From: Streptomyces changanensis
Lineage (GTDB): Bacteria; Actinomycetota; Actinomycetes; Streptomycetales; Streptomycetaceae
Assembly (NCBI RefSeq): GCF_024600715.1
Contig: NZ_CP102332.1
Location: 2,976,001-3,040,000 of the forward strand
DNA length: 64,000 bases
Direction of reading: 5' to 3'
The notes under the pieces were generated by a model that made no database searches, was not told the origin of the DNA, and saw nothing but the letters and a program-made list of their open reading frames with translations. The translations under genes were made by a program, and so were the position numbers. The stretch's first letter is position 1, and every line of letters begins with the position of its first letter. Of the stretch, positions 16,289-25,505 are shown in pieces.

Positions 16289-17711
16289 CCCCGGCGGAAG
16301 CCGTGGGCGCGGTGACGCCGGTGGGCGCCGTGGCGTCCGTGGGCGCGGCGGTTGCGGCGGTCGCGCCCATGACGACGCGGCTCGGCGTACCGGTCTCCCG
16401 GCGGTGCAGTCGCAGCGCGACGCCCACGGTGAGCAGCGCGACGAGCGTCATGGCGCCGCCCGCCCAGGCGGTCGCCGGGTAGCCGAGGCCGGCGTCGATG
16501 ACGGTGCCGCCCAGCCAGGGGCCGCCGGTGTTGCCGAGGTTGAACGCCGCCGTCGTGGTGGCGCCCGCGAGCGTCGGGGCGGCGCCGGCCACGTTGAACA
16601 TCCGGGCGTTGAGCGCCGGGGCGGTGTAGAACGCCGAGACGCCGAGGAGGAACGACACCGCGACCGCCGCGACCGGACTGCCGCCGAACAGGGCGAGCGC
16701 CGCGAGCAGCACCGTCGACGCGGCGATGCCGCTCAGCAGCACCCCGAACAGGTGCGCGTCGGCGACCCGGCCGCCGACGGCCGTACCGACGAGCGCGCCC
16801 ACGCCGAAGAGCCCCAGCACCATCGGCACCCAGCCGGAGTCCAGGCCCGCCACGTCGGTGAGGAGCGGAGCCAGGTACGAGAAGGCGCAGAACACCCCGC
16901 CCGCGGCGAGCGCGGTGACGACGACGGCCAGCCACACCTGCCGGTCCCGGTAGATCGCCAGCTCACGGCGGAGGGCCGGCCGCTCGGCGGGCAGCGGGAT
17001 CCGCGGGATGCGGGTGACGACGCCGACGAGCGCGAGCGCCGAGGCGGCGCCGACCGCCCAGAAGGCCGAGCGCCACCCCAGGTGCTCACCGAGGAAGGCG
17101 CCCGCGGGCACGCCCAGGACGTTCGCGATCGACAGGCCGCCGATCATCACCGCCATCGCGCGGGCCCGCGCCCCGGGCGCCACCATCGCGATGGCCACCG
17201 CCGCGCCGACGGCCCAGAACCCCGCGCAGGCGAGCGCGCTCACGACGCGGGACGCGAACAGCACCCCGTACGAGGGCGCCAGGGCGCCCGCCACCTGCCC
17301 GAGGCCGAACGTCGTGATCAGCGCGATCAGCGTCGTCCGGCGGGGCAGCCGCAGCGTCGCCACGGCGAGGAGCGGCGCGCCGACGACCATGCCGATCGCG
17401 AAGGCCGATATGAGCAGCCCGGCCTGGGGGATGGACACGTTCATGTCCCGGGCGATGGGCGGCAGCAGCCCGGAGAGCATGAACTCGCTCGTGCCGAGCG
17501 CGAAGACGGACAGGCCGAGGATGTAGACGGCCGTCGGCATGCGCGCGGGGGCGGGGGCGGGGGCCCGGTCGGTGGCCGGGGCCCGGTCGGTGGCGGGGGC
17601 CCGGTCGGTGGCGGGGGCCCGGTCGGTGGCCGGGGCGGTCGACGGCGTCGGGGCGGTGGTGTGCTCGGGGGGAAGATCGTCGTGGGGCGGCATGACAGGT
17701 GTGAACACCAT
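16236..17711 (-). CDS. MFS drug efflux transporter (Cmx/CmrA-type)
   Basis: A 491-residue, 12-span transporter. The core begins near residue 58 with MPTAVYILGLSVFALGTSEF and contains motif A-like GAPLLAVATLRLPRRTTLIA and GFWAVGAAVAIAMVAPG, matching chloramphenicol-type drug:H+ antiporters of actinomycetes. The first 57 residues are an unusual disordered tail with four copies of APATDR; the last 40 are Thr/Ala-rich with several ATAP-like units. It begins 9 bases after the HD gene and may be in one transcript with it and copA. Actual drug specificity cannot be read. Confidence 0.85.
   Translation of the reverse strand: MVFTPVMPPHDDLPPEHTTAPTPSTAPATDRAPATDRAPATDRAPATDRAPAPAPARMPTAVYILGLSVFALGTSEFMLSGLLPPIARDMNVSIPQAGLLISAFAIGMVVGAPLLAVATLRLPRRTTLIALITTFGLGQVAGALAPSYGVLFASRVVSALACAGFWAVGAAVAIAMVAPGARARAMAVMIGGLSIANVLGVPAGAFLGEHLGWRSAFWAVGAASALALVGVVTRIPRIPLPAERPALRRELAIYRDRQVWLAVVVTALAAGGVFCAFSYLAPLLTDVAGLDSGWVPMVLGLFGVGALVGTAVGGRVADAHLFGVLLSGIAASTVLLAALALFGGSPVAAVAVSFLLGVSAFYTAPALNARMFNVAGAAPTLAGATTTAAFNLGNTGGPWLGGTVIDAGLGYPATAWAGGAMTLVALLTVGVALRLHRRETGTPSRVVMGATAATAAPTDATAPTGVTAPTASAGVTAKASGGASGGAARRP
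17565..17636 (-). repeat. 18-bp tandem repeat x4 in the MFS pump 5' end
   Basis: Four in-frame 18-base units encode APATDR four times (residues 26-49). The units are nearly identical at DNA level (GCCCGGTCGGTGGCGGGG on the plus strand), so recent slippage or unequal crossing over is likely. Confidence 0.9.
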
Positions 17712-17720
17712 CTGAGCCGC

Positions 17721-18512
17721 TTACATTCCCAGGAGCTCCAGCTCGGTGGCGAGGTTCCGGCGGGCCGCCGCCTCCCAACGGGAGGTCCCGTACGGGGTGC
17801 GGAACAGCCGTGGCAGGTCGAGGAGCCGGCGCAGCACGGCGGCGCGGCCCGCGCGGAACGCGTCGTCGGGCACGAAGCCGTACTCCTCGCGCACGGCCGC
17901 GGCGTAGGCGGCGTACGCCTCCGGCCCACCGGCGAGGACCGCCAGGTCGGCGTCGCACAGCACCTCGCCGTCGCGGTCCCCGGGCGCGGGGTCGTGCGTG
18001 ACGGTGAGCAGCACCAGCCGGGACACCTCCGCCGTGCGGTGCGCGTCGACGCCCAGCTCGGGCAGGGCCCGCTCGGCGAGGCGGGCGCTGCGCTCCTCGT
18101 TGGTGGAGCGGTCGGGGAGGTACACCGCGTCGTGGAACCAGGCGGCGAGCTCCACGGCGGCCGGGTCGTCGGCGTGCCCGGCCAGCTCGTCGACGCGGCG
18201 GAGCACGGCGAGGAGGTGGTCGGTGGTGTGGTAGCGCCGCTGCGGCTCCGCCCACCGGCCGAGCAGGTCCCGCAGGTACGGCTCCGAGTCCGGGAGCCCC
18301 GACGGATCGGACGGCTGGGGGGCCTGCGGGTCGGGCGACCGGGGGGCCTGCGGGTCGGGCGGCTGGGGGGCCTGCGGGTCGGGCGGCTGGGGGGCCGCCG
18401 ACCGCTGCCGCTCGGGATCGCCCGCGCCCCGCGCCCGCCGGACGGTCGCCAGCCAGCGGGCGCGGAGTTCGTCGTGGGCGGGATGCGGGGCGGGTGCGGC
18501 CATGGGGCCCAT
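17721..18512 (-). CDS. HD-domain metal-dependent phosphohydrolase
   Basis: A 263-residue protein of the predicted HD phosphohydrolase group (COG4339-like). The metal site reads RRYHTTDHLLAVLRRVDELA and WFHDAVYLPDRSTNEERSA, with a later LCDADLAVLAG. It probably cleaves a phosphate ester or nucleotide; the substrate is unknown. Residues 41-72 are an inserted Pro/Asp/Gln tract of four 8-residue repeats, so this protein is longer than its relatives. It lies 23 bases downstream of copA. A start at Met4 is also possible. Confidence 0.85.
   Translation of the reverse strand: MGPMAAPAPHPAHDELRARWLATVRRARGAGDPERQRSAAPQPPDPQAPQPPDPQAPRSPDPQAPQPSDPSGLPDSEPYLRDLLGRWAEPQRRYHTTDHLLAVLRRVDELAGHADDPAAVELAAWFHDAVYLPDRSTNEERSARLAERALPELGVDAHRTAEVSRLVLLTVTHDPAPGDRDGEVLCDADLAVLAGGPEAYAAYAAAVREEYGFVPDDAFRAGRAAVLRRLLDLPRLFRTPYGTSRWEAAARRNLATELELLGM
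18297..18392 (-). repeat. 24-bp tandem repeat x4 in the HD phosphohydrolase gene
   Basis: Four in-frame units encode PQPPDPQA, PQPPDPQA, PRSPDPQA and PQPSDPSG, a proline-rich insertion before the HD domain. The two 5' units are near-identical in DNA; the outer ones have drifted. Confidence 0.85.
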
Positions 18513-18535
18513 TGTGCCGCGCGGCCCCTTCCCCG

Positions 18536-20881
18536 CTACGTCACGGCCCGGAAGCCGCGCAGGCGCAGGCTGTTGCCGACGACGAAGACGGACGAGAACG
18601 CCATCGCGGCCCCGGCGATCATCGGGCTGAGGAAGCCCGCGGCCGCCAGCGGCAGTGCCGCCACGTTGTACGCGAACGCCCAGAAGAGGTTCCCCTTGAT
18701 CGTCCCGAGGGTGCGCCGGGAGAGCCGGATCGCGTCGGCGGCGGCCCGCAGGTCGCCCCGGACGAGGGTCAGGTCGCCCGCCTCGATCGCCGCGTCCGTA
18801 CCGGTGCCCATCGCCAGGCCCAGGTCGGCCTGGGCGAGCGCGGCGGCGTCGTTCACGCCGTCGCCGACCATGGCGACGCTGCGGCCCTCGGCCTGGAGGC
18901 GCCGTACGACGTCGACCTTGTCCTGCGGCAGCACCTCGGCGATGACGTGCTCCCGGTCGATGCCGACCTCGGCGGCGACCGCCTCGGCGACGGTCCTGTT
19001 GTCACCGGTGAGCAGGATCGGCGTGAGGCCCAGCGCGCGCAGCCTGCGGATCGCCTCGGCGCTGGTGTCCTTGACGGCGTCGGCGACCTCCAGGACGGCC
19101 CGCGCCTCGCCGTCCCAGGCGACGGCGACGGCGGTCCGGCCCGCCGCCTCGGCGGCGTCCCGGGCGCGGGCCAGCTCGTCCGGCAGGCCGATCGACCACG
19201 CGTCGAGCAGCTTCTCCCGCCCCACCAGCACCGCGTGCCCGTCGACGACGCCCTGGACGCCGAGGCCGGGCACGTTGACGAAGTCCTCGACGGCGGGCAG
19301 GGCGCCCGTCCGCGCCACCGCCCCGGCCGCCACGGCGCGGGCCACCGGGTGCTCGGAGGCGTCCTCCAGGGCCCCGGCCAGCCGCAGCACCTCGACCTCG
19401 GCGGCGTCGGCGGCCTCGCCGGCGTCGCCCGCCTCGCCGGTCGCCCCCGTCTCGCCGGCGGTGTGGACGGCGAGGAGCGTCATACGGCCGGTGGTGACGG
19501 TGCCGGTCTTGTCGAGGACGACGGTGTCGGCCCGGCGGGTGTTCTCCAGCACCTCCGGCCCCTTGATGAGGATGCCGAGCTGCGCGCCCCGGCCGGTGCC
19601 GACCATGAGCGCGGTGGGCGTGGCGAGGCCGAGGGCGCACGGGCAGGCGATGATCAGGACGGCGACGGCGGCGGTGAACGCCGCGGTCACCCCGGCGCCG
19701 CCGAGCAGCCACCCGGCGAGGGTGGCGAGGGCCAGGACGATGACGACGGGGACGAAGACGGCGGAGATCCGGTCCGCGAGCCGCTGGGCGGCGGCCTTGC
19801 CGTTCTGCGCGTCCTCCACCAGCTTCGCCATCCGGGCCAGCTGCGTGTCGGCGCCGACGCGGGTGGCCTCGACGACGATCCGGCCGCCCGCGTTGAGCGT
19901 CGCGCCGGTGACCGCGTCGCCGACCGCCACCTCCACGGGCACGGACTCGCCGGTCAGCATGGAGGCGTCCACGGCGGACCGGCCCCCCACCACGGTGCCG
20001 TCCGTGGCGATCTTCTCGCCGGGCCGGACGACGAACCGGTCGCCGACCCGCAGCTCCTCCGCCGGGACGCGCACCTCGCGGCCCCCGCGCACCACGGTGA
20101 CCTCCTTGGCGCCCAGCTCCATCAGCGCCCGCAGCGCCGCGCCCGCCTTCCGCTTGGAGCGCGCCTCGAAGTACCGCCCGGCGAGGATGAAGGCCGTCAC
20201 CCCGGCCGCCGCCTCCAGGTAGATGTTGCCGGCGCCGTCGGAGCGGGAGATCGTCAGCTCGAAGGGGTGCGTCATGCCCGTCATGCCGGCCGTGCCGAAG
20301 AACAGCGCCCACAGCGACCAGAGGAACGCGGCGGTCGTACCGACCGAGATGAGCGTGTCCATCGTCGCGGCGCCGTGCCGGAGGTTGGTCCAGGCGGCGC
20401 GGTGGAACGGCCAGCCCGCGTAGACGACGACGGGCGCGGCCAGCGCGAGGGAGAGCCACTGCCAGTTCGCGAACTGCAGCGGCGGGACCATCGCCATGGC
20501 CACGACGGGGACGGAGAGGACGACGGCCGTGAACAGCCGCTGCCGCAGGTCGCGCAGGTCGTCGGCGTCCGCGCCGGCGGCGCCGTCGGCGCCGGGCCCC
20601 TCGCCCGCCGCCCCGCCGTCGCGCGCGCCCGCCCCGGCGGGGGGTGCGGGCGGCCGGGCGGTGTAGCCGGTCGCCTCGACGGTGGCGATGAGGTCGCCCA
20701 CCGACACGTCGTCGCCCCGGTAGGTGACCTTCGCCTTCTCGGTGGCGTAGTTGACGGTGGCCTCGACACCGTCCATGCGGTTGAGCTTCTTCTCGACGCG
20801 CGCCGCGCACGAGGCGCAGGTCATGCCGCCGATGGCGAGCTCGACCTCGGCGGTGCCGGGCGTGGTGGCGGGGCCGCTCAT
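18536..20881 (-). CDS. copA: Copper-translocating P-type ATPase
   Basis: A 781-residue P1B ATPase exporting Cu(I). It has one N-terminal metal-binding domain with MTCASC (20-25), an actuator domain with [12 protein letters not shown], the membrane copper site [19 protein letters not shown], the phosphorylation loop [12 protein letters not shown], the HP motif SEHPVARA, and [16 protein letters not shown]. The start at [10 protein letters not shown] follows GGAG; a longer start would add 20 Arg-rich residues. Two CsoR-like palindromes lie 59-107 bases upstream, so copper-induced expression is likely. No chaperone copZ or csoR is adjacent. Confidence 0.95.
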   Translation of the reverse strand: MSGPATTPGTAEVELAIGGMTCASCAARVEKKLNRMDGVEATVNYATEKAKVTYRGDDVSVGDLIATVEATGYTARPPAPPAGAGARDGGAAGEGPGADGAAGADADDLRDLRQRLFTAVVLSVPVVAMAMVPPLQFANWQWLSLALAAPVVVYAGWPFHRAAWTNLRHGAATMDTLISVGTTAAFLWSLWALFFGTAGMTGMTHPFELTISRSDGAGNIYLEAAAGVTAFILAGRYFEARSKRKAGAALRALMELGAKEVTVVRGGREVRVPAEELRVGDRFVVRPGEKIATDGTVVGGRSAVDASMLTGESVPVEVAVGDAVTGATLNAGGRIVVEATRVGADTQLARMAKLVEDAQNGKAAAQRLADRISAVFVPVVIVLALATLAGWLLGGAGVTAAFTAAVAVLIIACPCALGLATPTALMVGTGRGAQLGILIKGPEVLENTRRADTVVLDKTGTVTTGRMTLLAVHTAGETGATGEAGDAGEAADAAEVEVLRLAGALEDASEHPVARAVAAGAVARTGALPAVEDFVNVPGLGVQGVVDGHAVLVGREKLLDAWSIGLPDELARARDAAEAAGRTAVAVAWDGEARAVLEVADAVKDTSAEAIRRLRALGLTPILLTGDNRTVAEAVAAEVGIDREHVIAEVLPQDKVDVVRRLQAEGRSVAMVGDGVNDAAALAQADLGLAMGTGTDAAIEAGDLTLVRGDLRAAADAIRLSRRTLGTIKGNLFWAFAYNVAALPLAAAGFLSPMIAGAAMAFSSVFVVGNSLRLRGFRAVT

Positions 20882-20939
20882 CTCGCGCTCATCTCCACTC
20901 CTGCGGATCCGGACACCCCGGGACGGACATCCAGGGCCC

Positions 20940-20956
20940 ATACCCTGGGGGGGTAT
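20940..20956. promoter_or_regulatory. CsoR-like operator 1 upstream of copA
   Basis: ATACCC-TGGGG-GGGTAT is an inverted repeat of the kind bound by the copper repressor CsoR (ATACCC/GGGTAT arms with a G-rich core). It is 59 bases upstream of the copA ATG. Confidence 0.75.
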
Positions 20957-20973
20957 CTCTTTCCTTCAGTGTA

Positions 20974-20988
20974 TACCCCCCTCCGGTA
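20974..20988. promoter_or_regulatory. CsoR-like operator 2 and possible copA promoter
   Basis: TACC-CCCCTCC-GGTA is a second, weaker palindrome centred 33 bases (about three helical turns) from the first. On the minus strand TACACT (20974-20969) could be the copA -10, so a repressor on either site would cover the promoter. Confidence 0.5.
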
Positions 20989-21090
20989 ACCCCGTCACCC
21001 CCGCGGCGGCCATCCGGCGACCACTCGCCACCAGCCGGCCGCGCGTCGAGCGCCCACAGGACGGCTACCGCGGGGCCCCCACGCATTAGC

Positions 21091-21106
21091 ATTGGACTAG
21101 ACCTGT
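21091..21106. promoter_or_regulatory. DasR-like element upstream of cutC
   Basis: ATTGGACTAGACCTGT matches the DasR responsive element ACTGGTCTAGACCAGT at 13 of 16 positions, including the central CTAGACC. It is 47 bases upstream of the cutC ATG. DasR is the GlcNAc-sensing GntR regulator of Streptomyces. Binding is inferred only from the match. Confidence 0.5.
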
Positions 21107-21153
21107 ACGAGCCCCGTACGGGATCGACATCCGCCTGCGAGGAATGGGGTCCG

Positions 21154-21849
21154 ATGAGCAACCGTGCAGTGCTGGAGGTGATCGCCCTCGACGCCGAGGA
21201 CGCCATCGCCGCCCAGGCCGGAGGAGCGGACCGCCTGGAGCTGGTCACCGACATGGCCGCGGACGGGCTCACCCCGTCCCGCGAGACGTACGCCCGGATC
21301 CGCGCCGCCGTGGACCTCCCGCTGCGCGTCATGCTCCGCCTCGACACCGGCTTCGCCGCCGGGGACGTCGACGCCCTCGTACGCGCCGCGGGCGAACTGC
21401 GCTCGGAGGGCGCCGACGAGTTCGTCCTCGGCTTCCTCGACGCCGAGGGCCACCCCGACCTGGCCGCCCTGGAACGGCTCGTCACCGAACTGGACGGCTG
21501 CCGCTGGACCTTCCACCGCGCCATCGACCACTGCGCCGACCGCGGCGCCCTCCGCAAGCACCTGGCCGACCTGCCGGGCCTCGACACGTACCTGACGGCC
21601 GGCTCCGCCGCCGGGGTCGACGCCGGCCTCTCCGTCCTGACCGCCGAGGCCGCGCAGCGCGACCTCCCCGGGTACGAGGCGGTCCTCCTCGTCGGCGGCG
21701 GCCTGCGCCTCGACCACGTGCCCGCGCTGCGCGAGGCGGGCGTCGACGCCTTCCACATCGGCGGCGCTGCCCGCCCGGCCGGCTGGACCTCCCCGGTCGT
21801 TCCCGGCGCGGTCAGCGCCTGGCGCCGCGCCCTGGACCAGGCGGCCTGA
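21154..21849 (+). CDS. cutC: CutC-family protein
   Basis: A 231-residue TIM-barrel protein. VLEVIALDAEDAIAAQAGGA, DRLELVTDMAADGLTPS, WTFHRAIDHCADR and YLTAGSAAG are CutC blocks. The family was linked to copper homeostasis in bacteria, but its enzymatic role is unsettled. GAGGAA precedes the ATG. It is divergent from copA with 272 bases between starts, yet the only recognisable site near its own start is DasR-like rather than CsoR-like. Confidence 0.93.
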   Translation: MSNRAVLEVIALDAEDAIAAQAGGADRLELVTDMAADGLTPSRETYARIRAAVDLPLRVMLRLDTGFAAGDVDALVRAAGELRSEGADEFVLGFLDAEGHPDLAALERLVTELDGCRWTFHRAIDHCADRGALRKHLADLPGLDTYLTAGSAAGVDAGLSVLTAEAAQRDLPGYEAVLLVGGGLRLDHVPALREAGVDAFHIGGAARPAGWTSPVVPGAVSAWRRALDQAA

Positions 21850-21952
21850 CGGGGCGACCCTGACCGGGGCGGACTGACGGGGCGACCCGGACGCGACGGC
21901 CTGACGGGCGCGGACTGACGGGGCGCGGACTGACGGGCGCGGACTGGCGGGC
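21846..21952. repeat. Degenerate 15-17-bp tandem repeat after cutC
   Basis: The gap between cutC and the HelD-type gene is filled by variants of CTGACGGGGCGCGGA, about six copies with small changes. It does not encode a protein that I recognise. Confidence 0.75.
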
Positions 21953-21983
21953 CTCCCGCCCCCCGCCCGTCAGGCGGTCGGGG

Positions 21984-24017
21984 TCAGGCGGTCAGGTGGG
22001 CCGGCAGCGGGGCGGCGTGGACAAGGGTCAGGCCGGAGACCGCGCGGGTGAGCGCCACGTACAGCCGTCGCAGCCCCGTCCGCTCGTCCGGCTCCCCGCC
22101 CACCACCGCCGCCGGCTCGTCCAGCACGACGTAGTCGTACTCCAGGCCCTTCGCCAGCGACGCGGGCACCAGCGTCAGCCGCGCCCGCGCCGAGGTCTCC
22201 TCGCCCGGCGCGAGGAAGCCGAGCCCCGCCCCGTCCAGCGCCCGGGCCAGCTCCGGGACCCGCGCGTCGGCCGCGATGAGCCCGACGGACCCCTCCCGCC
22301 CCAGGAACTCCCGGCACGCCGTGACGACCGCCGGGTCCCGTTCCGCCTCGCCGACGGCCCGCACCTCCAGCGACCCCGGGTTCTCCCGCACCGACCGCAC
22401 CTCGGCCAGCCCGGGCGCGATGTGCGGCAGCAGCCGCGAGGCGTACGCGATCACCTCGCGCGGCACGCGGAAACCGGCCGTCAGCTCCTCCACCACCGCG
22501 TCCGGCTTGCCCAGGTGCCCCAGCGCCTCCGTCCAGCTCCGCGTCGCCCACGGCGTCGTGCCCTGCGCCAGGTCGCCGAGGACCGTCACCGACCCCGTCG
22601 AACAGCGCCGCCCCACCGCCCGGTACTGCATCGGCGACAGGTCCTGCGCCTCGTCCAGCACCACGTGCCCCAGCGAGTGGGTGCGTTCCACCAGGTCGGC
22701 CGCCTCGTCGACGAGGACGGCGTCCGCGGGCGACCACTTCGCCGACCGCACGCCGCGCGGCGGCCGCGTCCACAGGATCGCCTTCTGCTCCTCCTCGGTG
22801 AGGACGCCCCGCGCGTGCTCCGCGAGGAACTCCGCGTCGGACAGCAACCGCAGCACCAGCTTCGCCGGGTCGACCGGCGGCCAGACCGCCTTGACCGCCG
22901 CCTTCACCGCCGCGTTGCGCGCCACCGCGTCCTGCACCCGGTCGTCCGGCGCCTCCCCGGCCTCCTCCATCCGCACCAGCACCGCGTGCGCGATGCGCCG
23001 CGGCAGCGCCTCACGGGCGGCGCCGTACCGCATGTCGCGGGCGAGCAGCTCCCGGACGATCTCCTCCACCTCGTACGCCGGCACCCGCCACCGGCGCGAC
23101 CCGCGCACCACGACGACCGGCTCGACGGGCGGCGTCACGTGCGAGCGGACCGCCCGCCGCAGCACCTCCGCCATCCGGGCGTCGCCCTTCACCACGGCCG
23201 CCGCCGCCTCGTCCGCGCCCCGCACCTCGACGTGCGTGCCGACCAGGTCGTCGACGGTCGACTGCCGCACCTCCAGCTCGCCCAGGGCGGGCAGCACCTG
23301 CTCGATGTACCGGAGGAACGACCGGTTCGGCCCGATGACGAGCGTGCCCGTCCGCGCCAGCCGCTCCCGGTGCGCGTACAGCAGGTACGCCACCCGGTGC
23401 AGGCCCACGGCGGTCTTGCCGGTTCCGGGCCCACCCTGCACGCACACCGACCCGGACAGGCCGCTGCGCACGATCTCGTCCTGCTCGGGCTGGATGGTCG
23501 CGACGATGTCCCGCATGGGCCCCACACGCGGCCGCTCGATCTCCGCCTGGAGCAGCCTGCTCGTGGTGTCGGCCTCCTCCGGGTCGGTCAGGTGCTCATC
23601 CTCGTACGCGGTGAGCTCGCCGCCCGTGTACCCGAACCTGCGGCGCAGGCCGACGTCCTGCGGGTCCTTGCGCGACGCCCGGTAGAACGGCTGCGACACC
23701 GGCGCGCGCCAGTCGATCACCATCGGGTCGCCGTGGGCGTCGTGGACGTGCCGCCGCCCGATGTAGAAGCGCTGCCCCTCCTGCGTGGTGTGCAGGTAGT
23801 CGAGCCGCCCGAAGAAGAGCGGGGTGTGGCTGAGGTCGGCGAGCGCCTTGACGCGCTCCTCGATCTGGCGGGAGAGGACGGCGGCGTTGACCCAGTTCGC
23901 GGTGACGTCCCGGATGTCGAGCGCCTCCACGTCCTCCCGCATGGCGCGCAGGGCGGCACGGGAGGCCCCGAGGTGGGCGCGCTCGCGCGCGAGGGGGTCC
24001 GAGTCGGTCGTGGACAT
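21984..24017 (-). CDS. HelD-family RNA polymerase-associated ATPase
   Basis: A 677-residue superfamily-1 motor from MSTTDSDPLARERAHLGAS, with GGAGG 8 bases upstream. It has an N-terminal helical arm (about 10-65), the block MVIDWRAPVSQPFYRAS, Walker A GGPGTGKT (195-202), Walker B VVLDEAQDLSP, motif SLAKGLEYDYVVLDEP and YVALTRAVSGLTLVH. HelD proteins bind RNA polymerase and clear stalled complexes. This is the ordinary actinobacterial HelD rather than HelR: it is a different subfamily from the gene at 8.5 kb and no rifamycin element was found in its upstream region. Confidence 0.9.
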   Translation of the reverse strand: MSTTDSDPLARERAHLGASRAALRAMREDVEALDIRDVTANWVNAAVLSRQIEERVKALADLSHTPLFFGRLDYLHTTQEGQRFYIGRRHVHDAHGDPMVIDWRAPVSQPFYRASRKDPQDVGLRRRFGYTGGELTAYEDEHLTDPEEADTTSRLLQAEIERPRVGPMRDIVATIQPEQDEIVRSGLSGSVCVQGGPGTGKTAVGLHRVAYLLYAHRERLARTGTLVIGPNRSFLRYIEQVLPALGELEVRQSTVDDLVGTHVEVRGADEAAAAVVKGDARMAEVLRRAVRSHVTPPVEPVVVVRGSRRWRVPAYEVEEIVRELLARDMRYGAAREALPRRIAHAVLVRMEEAGEAPDDRVQDAVARNAAVKAAVKAVWPPVDPAKLVLRLLSDAEFLAEHARGVLTEEEQKAILWTRPPRGVRSAKWSPADAVLVDEAADLVERTHSLGHVVLDEAQDLSPMQYRAVGRRCSTGSVTVLGDLAQGTTPWATRSWTEALGHLGKPDAVVEELTAGFRVPREVIAYASRLLPHIAPGLAEVRSVRENPGSLEVRAVGEAERDPAVVTACREFLGREGSVGLIAADARVPELARALDGAGLGFLAPGEETSARARLTLVPASLAKGLEYDYVVLDEPAAVVGGEPDERTGLRRLYVALTRAVSGLTLVHAAPLPAHLTA

Positions 24018-24320
24018 GGCGGTGCCTCCGGGCGGAACGATCACGAGGTGAGGTCGGGCCGTCCGGTTTCCGACCGGAGGGCGGCGCTCCCTGCGGGGAG
24101 GCGGGCAAGCGGGAAATTGTAGTGAGCAGGGCCGGCGCACGCGAACGGTTTTTCCGCGCGTCCGCCTCGGCAGCGAGCGAGGTGCCGCAGGCGGGCACGG
24201 TAACGCGCCACCTGCTCGATTCATGGCGAGCAATCCGGCCAATCAGCGATCATCCGGTTGGCCCGAGCCTTTAGCAGCGCCATGATTGCAGCCAAAGAGA
24301 AAGCACTGGGGGGTTTAGTC
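24018..24320. other. Intergenic region between divergent helD-type and secreted-protein genes
   Basis: About 300 bases that are clearly less GC-rich than the surroundings (24110-24320). It must contain both divergent promoters. GGCCAA (24237-24242) and TTGGCC (24258-24263) are inverted around a 15-base centre but are short. No gene is supported. Confidence 0.5.
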
Positions 24321-24749
24321 ATGAAATGGAAGAAGCTGGCATCGCATGGAGCTGCCCTCACCACTTTGGCCGTTGGCGCGCCCACGGCAATAGCGGCGAG
24401 CCAGTCGTTCCCCTGGACGGCGGGGGCGTTCAGCAAGGGCAGTGAGTCCCGTCGCTGGGACTCACTGGGGGGGAACACACAGACTCAGACTTCCTGCACC
24501 CGAACCGGCGGCGGCCGGGGTGGCGTCGTGTCGTACGAGCTGTGGCGGCATGTCTCCGTGGCACCCGATAGGAAAATCGGGTATGGCCGGGAATTCGACT
24601 GCTCCCTCACAGACCAGACGAAATCCTGGGACCAGGCTTCGTCCGGGACGTATTACTGGAAGCTCTGGACGGTGCCGACGGATTGTCTCACGCCGGGCGG
24701 GAACTGCCCGATGGACTTGACAGGCCGCACCGCCTACACGACCAGCTGA
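24321..24749 (+). CDS. Small secreted four-cysteine protein
   Basis: A 142-residue protein from MKWKKLASHGAALTTLAVGA. A Sec signal peptide ends at AIAA-SQSF. The mature part of about 118 residues has four cysteines (TQTSCTRTGG, EFDCSLTD, PTDCLTPGGNCPMD), enough for two disulfides, and a beta-rich block SGTYYWKLWTVP. I do not recognise the family. Base composition is lower in GC than its neighbours, which suggests recent acquisition. It starts an apparent operon with a three-gene ABC exporter (12 bases to the ATPase), so it could be cargo, a sensor or an unrelated passenger. Confidence 0.75.
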   Translation: MKWKKLASHGAALTTLAVGAPTAIAASQSFPWTAGAFSKGSESRRWDSLGGNTQTQTSCTRTGGGRGGVVSYELWRHVSVAPDRKIGYGREFDCSLTDQTKSWDQASSGTYYWKLWTVPTDCLTPGGNCPMDLTGRTAYTTS

Positions 24750-24761
24750 GGTAGTCGCTCT

Positions 24762-25505
24762 GTGATGTTCCATGAGCAGGAGCGGCAGGCCGTGCTGGCC
24801 TGCCGCTCCGTCAGCAAGACGTACGGCTCGCAAGCCGTCGTGTCGGACGTGACGCTGGAGGTGGCACCCGGCGAGGTCGTCGGGTTGCTCGGCGCCAACG
24901 GAGCCGGTAAGACGACCCTGATGCGCGTGGCGTGTGGGCTGGTCAGGCCCACGGCGGGATCCGTACAAGTCCTCGGTGAGCACCCGCCGTACTCGCCCGC
25001 CGTCGCCCGGCAGGTCGGCGCCGCCTTGGACACGCCGGCCTTCTACCGGTGGATGACCGGGCCCACCCAGCTCCGCAGCCTGCTGCACTCCTCCGGCGTA
25101 CCGGACCGGGGACAGGCCCTCGCCGCGATCAGGCGCGTCGGCCTGGAGGACGAGGCCCGCAAGCGCATCCGCGCGTACTCGCAGGGCATGCGCCAGCGCC
25201 TCGCCCTGGCCGCCGCCCTGATGCGCGGACCGCGCCTGCTGGTCCTGGACGAGCCGACCAACGCGCTGGACCCGCACGCCGTCGTCATGGTCCGCGAGCT
25301 GATCCGGCGTGAAGCGGACAGCGGTACCGCCGTCCTGGTGTCCAGCCACCAGCTCGACGAGATCCAGCGGATCTGCGACCGCGTCGTCGTCATGAACCGC
25401 GGTACCGTCGTCGCCAGCGGGGCACTCGACGAGATCGGCCTGGGCGAGGCCGAGTCCCTGGAGGACTGGTTCTTCCGGATCAGCGGGCACAAGGGGTCCT
25501 GGTGA
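24762..25505 (+). CDS. ABC transporter ATP-binding protein (BcrA/LanF-like)
   Basis: A 247-residue ATPase with Walker A GANGAGKTT, a Q-loop region, signature YSQGMRQRLALAAALM, Walker B LLVLDEPTNALDP and the switch His in VLVSSHQLDEIQRICDRVVV. The signature is SQGMRQR, as in drug- and bacteriocin-immunity exporters of the ABC-2 type. GAGGT precedes the GTG by 9 bases; ATG at 24765 is an alternative. It overlaps the first permease by GTGA. Confidence 0.9.
   Translation: MMFHEQERQAVLACRSVSKTYGSQAVVSDVTLEVAPGEVVGLLGANGAGKTTLMRVACGLVRPTAGSVQVLGEHPPYSPAVARQVGAALDTPAFYRWMTGPTQLRSLLHSSGVPDRGQALAAIRRVGLEDEARKRIRAYSQGMRQRLALAAALMRGPRLLVLDEPTNALDPHAVVMVRELIRREADSGTAVLVSSHQLDEIQRICDRVVVMNRGTVVASGALDEIGLGEAESLEDWFFRISGHKGSW

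Noticed and set aside
24237..24263. GGCCAA/TTGGCC as an operator
   Set aside because: Six-base arms with a 15-base centre are too weak to separate from chance.
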